Below the pieces are notes generated by a model that worked only from the letters and a program-made list of their open reading frames with translations, ran no database searches and was not told where the DNA came from. The position numbers and the translations under genes are program-made. Below, piece by piece: positions 1 to 7,170 of a stretch of 8,224 nucleotides of DNA. Positions within the stretch are counted from its first letter, which is position 1. Every line of letters starts with the position of its first letter. The stretch is from VFZP01 sp043730365. Lineage in GTDB: Bacteria; Acidobacteriota; Terriglobia; Bryobacterales; Bryobacteraceae. The stretch covers positions 1-8,224 of the forward strand of contig JAYTKJ010000655.1 in assembly GCA_043730365.1 (NCBI GenBank). The letters run 5' to 3'.

Positions 1-92
1 GCCAACACGGACAAGTCCACGTCCAGCCTGCGTCTACGCCACGTCATCCGCTGGTTGAAGCGAAACCATCTTCGGTGAATAGTCTTTGTCAT
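1..92 (-). CDS. Possible partial gene downstream of fliH, identity unresolved
   Basis: An ATG at 92-90 overlaps the fliH stop codon in an ATGA arrangement, the junction expected for the next gene of the operon. By flagellar gene order that gene would be fliI, the export ATPase. The frame stays open to the edge for about 30 codons, but the peptide is very arginine-rich (RRW near residue 7, RRRR near residue 19) and lacks the usual FliI start, which leads into a G-R-V-x-x-V-x-G strand. The other two minus frames contain stops. A plus-strand frame is also open from base 1 to a TGA at 76-78 and ends in VIRWLKRNHLR, with mostly G or C at third positions. A convergent gene ending there is therefore an equal alternative. 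The call rests on the overlap alone. Confidence 0.3.
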   Translation of the reverse strand, partial: MTKTIHRRWFRFNQRMTWRRRRLDVDLSVL

Positions 93-814
93 GAAGGCCT
101 CCCGACCAGATCCGCCAGACCTCGATCGATCTCTTCGATCTGGGTTTCCACAGACGCATCCTGTTGGCCACGCGTGGTCTCGAGGATCACCGAGCCCCAC
201 GGCAAGGATTGGTCGACGATCACTTCTACTCGCTCAGGTAGACGAAGGTCAGCCAGGCGAGCCGAGACCCGGGGCCCATCGGACGGCGCCACGCGAATAG
301 CGAGAAGTTCGCGAGCCGAGATACGTTCGACGGCGGATTTGACGATACCCATTAATGCTTCAGGATCGACGGCCAGTTCGCGGCGCATAATTCGCCGGGC
401 GACCGCGATGGCCAGCCGCACCAAGTCAGCCTCCATCTGTTGGCGGAGGCGGCGGCGCAAGTCCACAGCTTGAATGGCAACCCCGGCCGCCCGCTCGGAC
501 GCCTCGGCCTGCACCTCGGCCAGAGCGCGGCTGGATTCGAGCCGCTCCGCCGCAGTGCCCTCCAGGTGGCCGGCGGAGTAGCCTGCTTGGCGGCCCGCCT
601 CAAAGGCGCGAGTTTGGCCTTCGCTGGCGGACCGGGCAGCGGCCTCCAGACGCGCTTCCAGCGCAGTAACTTCACCGCGGAGAGCGGCCCTCTCCGCTTC
701 CGCGTCAGCCGGTTCCGGATCCTGTGGAGGTGGTGGCATGGCATGCTTGCCCGCCCTCCGCCAAGCCACGGCTTCCACCTTGCCAGAGTCGCGCGGCACA
801 ATACTAGAGGACAT
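89..814 (-). CDS. fliH: Flagellar export apparatus protein FliH
   Basis: FliH is the cytoplasmic stator-like partner that binds and restrains the FliI ATPase of the flagellar type III export system and helps dock it at the export gate. The 241-residue product has the family layout: a variable proline-rich N-terminus (residues 1-40), a charged helical stretch, a central glycine repeat, and a C-terminal FliH/YscL/V-ATPase-E-like domain (about 120-235) with RLAIAVARRIMRREL and a W-G-S-V-I-L strand near 206-211. Glycines 74, 78, 82 and 86 form three consecutive GxxxG steps, a hallmark of FliH helix pairing. The start overlaps the end of fliG by 11 bp. No strong ribosome site is visible, so coupled translation is likely. 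Identity follows from domain features plus operon position. Confidence 0.9.
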   Translation of the reverse strand: MSSSIVPRDSGKVEAVAWRRAGKHAMPPPPQDPEPADAEAERAALRGEVTALEARLEAAARSASEGQTRAFEAGRQAGYSAGHLEGTAAERLESSRALAEVQAEASERAAGVAIQAVDLRRRLRQQMEADLVRLAIAVARRIMRRELAVDPEALMGIVKSAVERISARELLAIRVAPSDGPRVSARLADLRLPERVEVIVDQSLPWGSVILETTRGQQDASVETQIEEIDRGLADLVGRPS

Positions 815-1835
815 ACTGCTCGCCGACCGCGCCCTTCAGGCTGACAGTGCCTTCGGCCTCCAATTGTCTGACAACGGCAATAATCTGCTGCTGGGCGCCC
901 TCCACTTCCTTAATTTTGACCGGCCCGAGCGAGTCCATGTCCTCCCGCATCATCTCGGCGCCGCGCTGGGACATCGATTCCAAGAAGCGGACGCGCAACT
1001 GATCGCTGGTGCCTTTGAGGGCCAGGGTCAGCAGCTTGCGGTCAACACGCGAGAGAACCTCCTTGATGCCGCCCGAATCCATCAGCAGCAAGTCTTCGAA
1101 GACAAACATCAGGTGGCGAATCGCGGTGGTGGTGTCCTCGTCTTGTTTCTCCAGATCGTTGAGGATGTCCTTGCTCATGCCCGAATCGAGCCGGTTGAAC
1201 ATCTCGGCCACCGCGCGCACGCCGCCATAGGACTCACGGCTGAACTCGCCAAGAGACTTGATCTTCTGGCCGATGATGCTGGCAATCCGTGAAATCACTT
1301 CCGGTGAAATGCGCTCCAGGCTGGCCATGCGCATGGAAACCTCGGCGCGCAGTTCCAGCGGCAGCGCTGCCAATAGGGCGGCTGCTTGCGAAGAGTTGAG
1401 GTGCGAGAGCACCAGCGCAATGGTTTGCGGGTGCTCTTTGTGGATGAACTTGGCGAGCTGCTGGGGATCGGCCTTTTGCAAGGCGTCAAAACTGGCCGAG
1501 TCATTGCCGATCGCCTTCATCAGCCGGTCTACCAGCTTGCGCGCCTGGTCCGGACCGTAGGCATTGAGCAGCATCGTGCGGGCGTAGTCCACGCCGCCCT
1601 TGACGACGTAGTTGTGGGCCAGAGTCAACTGATAGCCCTCTTCCAGGACGGCTTCGGCCACCTCCGGCGGGATCGAAGGAAGACGCGCTACCTCACGGCT
1701 GAGCGCCGCGGCTTCATCTTCGGTCAGGTGCGACATGACCTCGGCGGCCACATCTGCTCCCATCGCGACGATCATGATGGCCGCCTTACGGACGCCAGTC
1801 AATCTAGCGGCGGGCTTTTCAGAATTGGTAATCAT
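804..1835 (-). CDS. fliG: Flagellar motor switch protein FliG
   Basis: FliG forms the rotor ring on the cytoplasmic face of the MS ring and receives torque from the MotA stator. The 343 residues have normal length and all three domains: an N-terminal FliF-binding domain (1-100), a middle domain with the EHPQT motif at 134-138 and GGVRAVAEMFNRL near 204-216, and a C-terminal torque domain. The charged residues of the torque helix are present: K274, R291, E298, D299 and K307. These line up by a constant offset of ten with the E. coli residues K264, R281, D288, D289 and R297. MFVFEDL at 243-249, the hinge-side helix linked to switching, is intact. The ATG overlaps the fliF stop by 4 bp and is preceded by GAGGA (1845-1849) at 9-nt spacing, which supports this start. 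Confidence 0.97.
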   Translation of the reverse strand: MITNSEKPAARLTGVRKAAIMIVAMGADVAAEVMSHLTEDEAAALSREVARLPSIPPEVAEAVLEEGYQLTLAHNYVVKGGVDYARTMLLNAYGPDQARKLVDRLMKAIGNDSASFDALQKADPQQLAKFIHKEHPQTIALVLSHLNSSQAAALLAALPLELRAEVSMRMASLERISPEVISRIASIIGQKIKSLGEFSRESYGGVRAVAEMFNRLDSGMSKDILNDLEKQDEDTTTAIRHLMFVFEDLLLMDSGGIKEVLSRVDRKLLTLALKGTSDQLRVRFLESMSQRGAEMMREDMDSLGPVKIKEVEGAQQQIIAVVRQLEAEGTVSLKGAVGEQYVL

Positions 1836-3616
1836 ACCCGGCCATCCTCGCCATCAATGATCCAGGTCCGGATGATCTGGGCCAACGCTTCTGGGTTGGT
1901 CTTACCGACGTCAGCCAAGTGGCTCGCCAGCAGTTCCGTCCGCTTGGAAGAAGCCGACGGGCTCTTGACATTGGCGGTGAGCGACTCCAGCAGAGCTTGC
2001 TCTTGAGCTGGATCCAATTTGAGCTTTTCGGCTAGCTGCGCCGCTAGCTGTTTCTCCAGGCCAGGGCCTGCCTCGAGCTGGACGGCCTCCGCCATGGCTC
2101 GTAGATCGTGCGATGTCTCGGTTGTACTGGCGCCCTCGACGGCACTCTCTTTCGGTTCAACAGACCTGGCGCCCTCAACCGCTGGTGGACCATCGATAGT
2201 CACCTTCCCAACTACGGTCCGGCCGCGGCGAGCGAGCAGGAAGACTACCGCCAGGAGGGCCACCAGGAGCGCTCCGGCCAGCCCGCCGATCAGCATGACA
2301 TTCCAACCACCTGAGCTGTCTTTCAACCAGGCGGCCGGGCCGATGGGCGCTGGCGCCGCGCCGGGAGCCTGCCAGCTGATGGTCGATTCGAACGGCAGGC
2401 TTTCGACCACCACCAAATCTCCCCGGGTCGTTTGAAAGCCAACCGCGGCCGACACGATGTCTCGCGTGGCTTTGAGGCGCTCGGCTGATGGAGGTTCGAT
2501 GACGCGTTTGGCCTTCGGTCCCGCACCCTCCCAACGCACGATGTGATCGAGCAGCACCGAAACGGAGACGCGACGGACATTGCCCTGAGGCAGACTTGTT
2601 TTCTTGACCAGACGGCTGGTCTGGAAGTTGAGATTCTCAGAACGCCGATTCAACCCTTGGCCGGAGCCCCCAGGCCGTGAGGTAGGGCGCGGGAGATTGG
2701 AGGCCACGCCTGGCACCCCTTGCGCGGTCTGCGCCGACGCCGTCTCCTCGGAGCGCTGGGAAGTGGTCATTACGCTGGAGTCCGGGTCAAACGTTTCCTC
2801 GCTCTGCTCGGTTTGCGACAGGTCGCAATCCACCGACACCGCGGCGCGAAAACGGTCCGGCCCGAGCAACGGTTCCAGCGTGGCGTTCACCTTGGCCAGT
2901 AGATCCCGCTCCATGTTGCGCCGGTAGAGCAGCAGCGGTTGGTTGAGCCCTTCATCAAGATTGCCCGATCCCGGCGGACGGGTGAGCAGCGTGCCGTGGA
3001 TGTCCAGTACCGCCACGCCCTCCGGCGTCAGCCCCTCGACCGCACTGGCAACCAGATGTGTGATGGCTTTGACGTTTCCCGGGGACAGCTTTTGGAAGGG
3101 CTTTAGTTTGACCAGTACGCTGGCTTTGGCCGCACGCCGCTGGTCTTCAAACACGGAGTCTTTCGGGGGAGTGATGTGGACACGGCCCTCTTCAATCTCG
3201 GCGATGCTGCGGATGGTGCGCTCAATCTCTCCCTCGAGCGCGCGGTGATAGTTGACCTGCTCGGTGAATTCGGTTATGCCGAAGTTATTCCGGTCAAACA
3301 ACTCAAAGCCGATACGGCCGGACTTAGGGATGCCCGCTGAAGCCAATTCCAACCGCAAATCGTTAAGCAAACTGGAGCGCACCAGCACCGCGCGGCCATT
3401 TTCGGCCAGCCGGTATTCGGCGTTCTTTTCCTTGAGACGTGCCACTACTGCGGCACCGTCCTCCGGGGCCAACCCGGAGAACAGGACGGAAAAATCCCGC
3501 TGGTCCTGATATCGCAGGAACAACCCGAGGCCGCCCAATACGGCGAGGGCCGCTACCCCGATCGAGATTTTTTGACGGAGAGTGAGACTCTCCCAAAGCC
3601 GCCGGATCTGATCCAT
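1832..3616 (-). CDS. fliF: Flagellar MS-ring protein FliF
   Basis: FliF assembles in the inner membrane as the MS ring, the base on which rod, switch and export gate are built. The 594-residue product shows the standard plan: a short cytoplasmic N-terminus, TM helix 1 (about 18-34), periplasmic ring-building motifs with the conserved GIPKSGRIGFELFDRNNFG block (95-113), and YHRALEGEIERTI (123-135). A low-complexity S/T/G/P stretch follows (about 280-325), then TM helix 2 (about 440-463) and a cytoplasmic tail. The last residues, NPEALAQIIRTWI (574-586), match the FliG-binding helix. The gene begins 10 bp after the fliE stop. No strong ribosome site is seen at the ATG, so coupling to fliE translation is likely. 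It ends in a 4-bp overlap with fliG. Confidence 0.97.
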   Translation of the reverse strand: MDQIRRLWESLTLRQKISIGVAALAVLGGLGLFLRYQDQRDFSVLFSGLAPEDGAAVVARLKEKNAEYRLAENGRAVLVRSSLLNDLRLELASAGIPKSGRIGFELFDRNNFGITEFTEQVNYHRALEGEIERTIRSIAEIEEGRVHITPPKDSVFEDQRRAAKASVLVKLKPFQKLSPGNVKAITHLVASAVEGLTPEGVAVLDIHGTLLTRPPGSGNLDEGLNQPLLLYRRNMERDLLAKVNATLEPLLGPDRFRAAVSVDCDLSQTEQSEETFDPDSSVMTTSQRSEETASAQTAQGVPGVASNLPRPTSRPGGSGQGLNRRSENLNFQTSRLVKKTSLPQGNVRRVSVSVLLDHIVRWEGAGPKAKRVIEPPSAERLKATRDIVSAAVGFQTTRGDLVVVESLPFESTISWQAPGAAPAPIGPAAWLKDSSGGWNVMLIGGLAGALLVALLAVVFLLARRGRTVVGKVTIDGPPAVEGARSVEPKESAVEGASTTETSHDLRAMAEAVQLEAGPGLEKQLAAQLAEKLKLDPAQEQALLESLTANVKSPSASSKRTELLASHLADVGKTNPEALAQIIRTWIIDGEDGRV

Positions 3617-3626
3617 CGAGACGAGC

Positions 3627-3953
3627 CTAGAGCTGCATCCTCATGACTTCCTGGTAGGCCTGCACTACCTTGTTCTTTACCTGCAGGAACAAATCAAAGG
3701 AAAGCTCCGCTTGTTGCGCGGCCACGGCGACTTTGTGCACCTCCTCTTCCTCACCGAGCAGGAACCGGTTGACGGCCTGATCGGACTGCGCACGGTAGCC
3801 CTCCACCCGCCCAATAGCCTCAGAGAAGGCCTGGGCGAAGGAGCCCGGCCCGGTCATGGCGCTACCGGCGGAAGCCCTGGCCGCGCCCTCGGCCAGTTCC
3901 GAAACTTCGATTCCCAAAATGGGGCGGAAATCGGGATTGATCATGGCTGCCAT
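3627..3953 (-). CDS. fliE: Flagellar hook-basal body protein FliE
   Basis: FliE is a small export substrate that joins the MS ring to the proximal rod. The 108-residue product is typical in length and ends in the diagnostic family C-terminus, LSFDLFLQVKNKVVQAYQEV (84-103) followed by MRMQL. SFAQAF near 38-43 is the other commonly conserved patch. The N-terminus contains two candidate starts: the ATG at 3953, used here, and another three codons in (3944). Neither has a clear ribosome site, and both are plausible given the stop of flgC only 4 bp upstream. Position between flgC and fliF is the common order. No signal peptide is seen, as expected for a substrate of the flagellar type III apparatus. 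Confidence 0.95.
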   Translation of the reverse strand: MAAMINPDFRPILGIEVSELAEGAARASAGSAMTGPGSFAQAFSEAIGRVEGYRAQSDQAVNRFLLGEEEEVHKVAVAAQQAELSFDLFLQVKNKVVQAYQEVMRMQL

Positions 3954-3957
3954 AGTT

Positions 3958-4413
3958 CTATTTCAAGAGCTCAATCGAGCGGTTCAGCATGTCCTTGACC
4001 GCCGTCATCGCGCTCACGTTGGCCTGAAAGCCTCGCGAGGCACTCATCAGATCCACCATTTCTTCAGCCGGATTGACATGCGGAAAGCCGACGTAGCCAT
4101 CGGCGTTTGCATCCGGATGGCCTGGCATGTAACGGAGTTCGGGCGGGCGTTCGTCGAGCAGGAGTTCAGACACCTCTACACCCGTCTGCAATGGGTTCTG
4201 GTGCGCCAGTGGATTCATTTCCGTTTCAAGCAGGGAAGCGAACGCCGACCCTGCCTCCACCGATTGAAATACGACATCCTTGCGCCGATACGGGCCTCCA
4301 TCCGGCGTACGCGTTGTCTCGGCGTTAGCCAGATTTTCGACCAGTACTTCGGTGCGGGAGCGCTGCGCGGCCATACCGCTGGCGCTGACGGAGAGGGACG
4401 AAAAGAGGCTCAT
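3958..4413 (-). CDS. flgC: Flagellar proximal rod protein FlgC
   Basis: FlgC is one of the proximal rod proteins of the flagellar driveshaft. It is exported without a cleaved signal and polymerises above the MS ring. The 151 residues show the N-terminal rod/hook signature (SASGMAAQRSRTEVLVENLANAETT around 10-34), then TPDGGPYRRK (36-45). The C-terminal FlgC block follows, with HPDANADGYVGFPHVNP (99-115) and SASRGFQANV (124-133) ahead of the final helix. The ATG overlaps the flgB stop by 4 bp and has GAGGG (4423-4427) at 9-nt spacing, which supports the start. The length is slightly above the common 135-140 residues. The extra residues seem to lie in the variable middle (about 60-95). Confidence 0.96.
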   Translation of the reverse strand: MSLFSSLSVSASGMAAQRSRTEVLVENLANAETTRTPDGGPYRRKDVVFQSVEAGSAFASLLETEMNPLAHQNPLQTGVEVSELLLDERPPELRYMPGHPDANADGYVGFPHVNPAEEMVDLMSASRGFQANVSAMTAVKDMLNRSIELLK

Positions 4414-4748
4414 CCGTTCTTGCCCTCATCGATGGCCATCCGCATCATCCGCGCCTGTTGCTTCCAAAGATTGGTAGCGGCGTTAAAACGCATTGCGTTC
4501 TCGGCTAGCATCCGCGATTCCCGGTCCAGATTGACATTGTTGCCATCATTGCGGGCCTTCATGCCCGGCACGTTGACAAGATCTGGTGGCCCGTCCATCG
4601 CGCTGCGAAACTCGAATTGGAAGTCAATATCCCGGGTCTTATAGCCGGGTGTAGCCGCATTGGCGATATTGGACGCGGTCACTCGTTGCCGGGCGCTCAG
4701 CAGATCCATGTACCGTTCGATGTGCGAAGAGAGGGGAGTCAGGGCCAT
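4410..4748 (-). CDS. flgB: Flagellar basal-body rod protein FlgB
   Basis: FlgB is the innermost proximal rod protein and is the first gene of this flagellar block. The 112-residue product has the rod signature SNIANAATPGYK (26-37), the DGNNVNLDRE block (68-77) and a C-terminal helix with F-N-x-A and MRMAI, as the family shows. It sits at the short end of the family range (about 110-140). The chosen ATG places the rod signature at the usual distance from the N-terminus, although no ribosome site precedes it, and the next in-frame ATG (residue 14) would cut into the first helix. The gene overlaps flgC by 4 bp. A 170-bp non-coding gap lies upstream, so a promoter may lie there, or transcription may continue from the two genes upstream. 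Confidence 0.95.
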   Translation of the reverse strand: MALTPLSSHIERYMDLLSARQRVTASNIANAATPGYKTRDIDFQFEFRSAMDGPPDLVNVPGMKARNDGNNVNLDRESRMLAENAMRFNAATNLWKQQARMMRMAIDEGKNG

Positions 4749-4918
4749 GCTGAAGCAATGCTATGCATCTAGCTGACCAATCGCGGAAGGCTCAAAAAAG
4801 TAGGGTTCTCAGAACGAGATGGTGTTAGAAGCTTGTCGACCGGCGAGATTTTGGCGTTTCGTCGATGACGGACAGGGAAGGGGGGCGGAGGAGAGTAAGG
4901 CCAACTCTTGCTCGCCTT
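4749..4918. other. Non-coding gap upstream of the flagellar operon
   Basis: No credible gene lies here: frames crossing it are shadows of neighbours. The minus strand contains a perfect 11-bp inverted repeat (GTTCT-C-AGAAC in plus orientation, 4805-4815) followed, on the minus strand, by a run of six T. The stem that could fold is only four base pairs, too weak for a confident terminator. A TTGAGC hexamer (minus strand, just after the T run) has no acceptable -10 partner at 17-18 nt. I found no TAAA-N15-GCCGATAA (sigma-28) or TGGC-N8-TTGC-like (sigma-54) site. The region may hold a flagellar promoter that does not follow these consensus forms. Confidence 0.5.
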
Positions 4919-5185
4919 TTAATATTCATACCAATCTGAATGGGCCGACCAGCCGGCGCAGCGATGGCATTGGGTGCTGCTCCACCGGTAAAGACAAGAC
5001 GGACAGACACCGCCGGTATCGAAAGTATGCCAGGCATTGCCGCATTCGCAGGACCAGAGTTCGGATTTACCGGGGGTCCATTCACAGAGGGGGCAGCGAA
5101 TGCGCGGCCCGCGCAGTCCGGTACTCTCGCCGCTTTCGGTCTCCGTATCGATGGTAGGCCAATCGAGCACAAGAGGTTTTGCCAT
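4919..5185 (-). CDS. Small eight-cysteine zinc-ribbon-like hypothetical protein
   Basis: I do not recognise a named family. The 88-residue product has a polar, cysteine-free N-terminus (1-30) and then four cysteine pairs: C31-x2-C34, C46-x-C48, C61-x2-C64 and C73-x2-C76. Eight cysteines in this spacing suggest two zinc sites of the zinc-ribbon or rubredoxin-knuckle kind. It is also rich in tryptophan (six, e.g. W36, W44, W52, W68), often set just after a cysteine knuckle, and ends in HSDWYEY. No signal peptide or membrane segment is seen, so it is probably cytoplasmic. An AAAGGAA ribosome site lies 6 nt before the ATG. The gene starts 21 bp after the MPN-like membrane protein gene, so the two are probably co-transcribed. 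Nucleic-acid or protein binding is possible, but no function can be assigned from sequence. Confidence 0.85.
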   Translation of the reverse strand: MAKPLVLDWPTIDTETESGESTGLRGPRIRCPLCEWTPGKSELWSCECGNAWHTFDTGGVCPSCLYRWSSTQCHRCAGWSAHSDWYEY

Positions 5186-5190
5186 GGAAG

Positions 5191-5197
5191 TTCCTTT
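5191..5197 (-). promoter_or_regulatory. Shine-Dalgarno site of the eight-cysteine protein gene
   Basis: The minus strand reads AAAGGAA, with its AGGA core 6 nt before the ATG at 5185. It lies in the 21-bp gap after the upstream stop codon (5209-5207). It is the clearest ribosome site in the window and fixes the start of the small gene. Confidence 0.75.
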
Positions 5198-5206
5198 CGC
5201 TGCTGC

Positions 5207-7144
5207 TTAGCGAGCGACTGCCCACTCGACAACCACCACCGAGACCGGGCGCTCACCGCCACGGATCTGCATCTGTTTAAACCCGCCGGCCTCACTGGGG
5301 GTTGCCGAGATCTGCGCGTCGCGGGCGCGGCCGGGATCGTAAACGTACCTAGTGTTCATCCAGCCGTTCTGCGCGCTTCGAGCTTCAGTTACGGCTCCTG
5401 CCTGATGGCGAGGCAGAGCGCTGAAGACCGACAATCCGGCGGTGGAAAACTCAGCGGGATAGACGGTGATCCGGACCGGCACGCCCGGCAGCGAACCATT
5501 TACGCTGCCCGATGAGGCGCGCCGCCCTTCGATCGTCACGGAACCGCCGGCAGGCAGAAAGCCGGTCCAGAGGAATTTGCCGGAGTTCGGACCGGCATAG
5601 CTGGGGGCCACCGGGGCATCGGCGCTCGGGACTTTGACGATCGACGGCGAACGGTCCGAACCAAAGGCGGGTGCCTCGCTCGCCCGCGTGACTGATGGTG
5701 GGGATGACGGTTTTGGGGCAGCTTCCTCGGGCGGTGCGAGAGAAGCGGCCGGCTGCTGCGGAGAAACCACGGGCGTTGCGGGTTGGGTTTTTGAAGCGGC
5801 AGGCACGTTCGGATCCACAACCGCGGAGCGCTCAGCCGGTCGTTGGCGGCTGGCCAACGCCTCCTTCAGCCACTTAATCCGGTCGGCGAAGATCGAGTTG
5901 GATCGAAGCCGTGCGTCCAGCATAGTTTGCAGCTTGCTCTGTTCGACCCGGAGCAGCCCCAAATCGGCGGTATTCATCCGCCTGTCCCCTGCCGCAGGCC
6001 CGACGAATTGGGCCGCCGCCGTCAGACGGCTGCGCTTGCCGTCGCGCGCAAGGATCCGAAGTTGAGCTTCCACCAGCCCGCTTCGATTGACCGCCGGGAA
6101 AGATCCTGCAGCCAGGCCGGCCGCCGAGATCAACTCAACGGTATCTGACTCGGCGTCAATGATTCGGAGTTCGGCTGAGGCGGCCTCCCGAATCAGCGAC
6201 GCTTTGGGGTTCCACACCAGCTTTAACCGGTCTGGCCTTCCCTTGAACCGCAGTGCCAATTCCTTAAGGGGCGGAAGTTGTGCCGGTTCGACGATCGAAC
6301 TACGCCATGCCCACGCCAACAGAGCGATCAGCACGAGCGCCGCCAGCGCGATGGCTCCGCGGATGTAAGCCGTTCGATTGGGCGCTGGCTCGGGGGGGGT
6401 AAACAATTCGTCAGGAGGCGTCGGTGCTTCCAGGTCCCCAGCCAGCAAGTCTGGCGGCAAATTTGCCGCGGTCTCCGGCAGTCCACCGGATTTGACCGCC
6501 GCAGCCAATCTGCCGACGTCGGAAGTAGCCTCGGGCCCCGGCCCGATTTCGAACGTCCGGAAGCTGGAATCGATGCGTACCGGCCCGCCGTGTTGCGGGC
6601 GGAAGAAAAATCCGGCCCGCACTGCTGCGTTCTCCTGCACTCGCAGAACCAGGGCCACCTGCGTTGGCAGCGGGAAGAAGCGATTCCAAACCCGCAGGTC
6701 CTCTGGGTTCAGTTGGATCTTGGAATCCCAGCGCGAACGATACCACCCCACCGGCTGGAGTCCCGCCAACTCCGGGTCGCTGGCGTAGGAGTCACACAGT
6801 TGGCCCAATTCAGACTCGCCGGCTTCGTTAAACGCCGAAACGTCTGCCGCAGATCCAGCGCCTGGCGCTGGTTGCTGCCAGATCTGGACTCTGGAAGACT
6901 CGTCAATCACCGGAACTTCCTTTGCGGCCAAATGGTCTATTCCACAGCTGGCCGGGCGGAAATGGGTGATTTTGGTTTCAGTTTCGGCGCAGGTTCCAAA
7001 GAGCGCGCCACCGATCGGACTGGAGCCGCTTTGCCTTGCGCTTTCGGCCAGTCGTGACAGCAATGCGGTTGAGTACACGATGACGAGCTTTCGCCCGGGA
7101 ATACTCCAAGTGCCGAATTCTTGTTGAGCACGCGTGTAGATCAA
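5207..7144 (-). CDS. Membrane protein with degenerate MPN/JAMM-like domain
   Basis: No gene name is known to me. With the TTG start at 7144 the product has 645 residues. Residues 15-200 resemble an MPN (JAB/JAMM) fold: strand KLVIVYS (19-25), GGALFG (45-50), VGWYRSRW (132-139), LNPEDL (145-150), FFPLPTQVALVLR (156-168) and AGFFFR (177-182). The metal ligands of active JAMM proteases are missing: the usual HxH is R136-S-R138 and the expected Glu near residue 43 is Pro, while D149 remains. An acidic, proline-rich linker (200-255) leads to one membrane helix (about 261-280). Then come a beta-rich, Fn3-like segment (292-385), a short coiled coil (395-435), a Pro/Ala linker (440-520) and a C-terminal beta domain (522-645) with WTGFLPAGG and NTRYVYDPGRA. 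A scaffold or sensor role is more likely than a protease, but this is inference. An alternative ATG at 7216 would add 24 residues. Confidence 0.8.
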   Translation of the reverse strand: MIYTRAQQEFGTWSIPGRKLVIVYSTALLSRLAESARQSGSSPIGGALFGTCAETETKITHFRPASCGIDHLAAKEVPVIDESSRVQIWQQPAPGAGSAADVSAFNEAGESELGQLCDSYASDPELAGLQPVGWYRSRWDSKIQLNPEDLRVWNRFFPLPTQVALVLRVQENAAVRAGFFFRPQHGGPVRIDSSFRTFEIGPGPEATSDVGRLAAAVKSGGLPETAANLPPDLLAGDLEAPTPPDELFTPPEPAPNRTAYIRGAIALAALVLIALLAWAWRSSIVEPAQLPPLKELALRFKGRPDRLKLVWNPKASLIREAASAELRIIDAESDTVELISAAGLAAGSFPAVNRSGLVEAQLRILARDGKRSRLTAAAQFVGPAAGDRRMNTADLGLLRVEQSKLQTMLDARLRSNSIFADRIKWLKEALASRQRPAERSAVVDPNVPAASKTQPATPVVSPQQPAASLAPPEEAAPKPSSPPSVTRASEAPAFGSDRSPSIVKVPSADAPVAPSYAGPNSGKFLWTGFLPAGGSVTIEGRRASSGSVNGSLPGVPVRITVYPAEFSTAGLSVFSALPRHQAGAVTEARSAQNGWMNTRYVYDPGRARDAQISATPSEAGGFKQMQIRGGERPVSVVVVEWAVAR

Positions 7145-7153
7145 TGATCCTGG

Positions 7154-7157
7154 TCCT
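7154..7157 (-). promoter_or_regulatory. Shine-Dalgarno site supporting the TTG start at 7144
   Basis: The minus strand carries AGGA (within GTAGGA) 9 nt before the TTG at 7144-7142. The ATG at 7216 has no comparable site. Two further AGGA copies lie nearby (7162-7165 and 7148-7151), at 17 and 3 nt from the TTG, so the exact site used is uncertain. Confidence 0.45.
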
Positions 7158-7170
7158 ACGATCCTTTCTG

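Noticed and set aside
1386..2006. Plus-strand frame of 206 codons opposite fliG and fliF
   Set aside because: It covers conserved parts of fliG and the end of fliF on the other strand and has no recognisable domain.
3856..4644. Plus-strand frame of 262 codons opposite fliE, flgC and flgB
   Set aside because: It is antisense to three clearly identified flagellar genes and shows no recognisable motif. Long antisense frames are common in GC-rich coding DNA.
4805..4815. Inverted repeat GTTCT-C-AGAAC followed on the minus strand by six T, as a terminator or LexA-like site
   Set aside because: The foldable stem is only four base pairs with a 3-nt loop, and the spacing does not match known LexA boxes. 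A similar TTCTCAGAACG string occurs inside fliF (near 2635-2645), so chance is likely.
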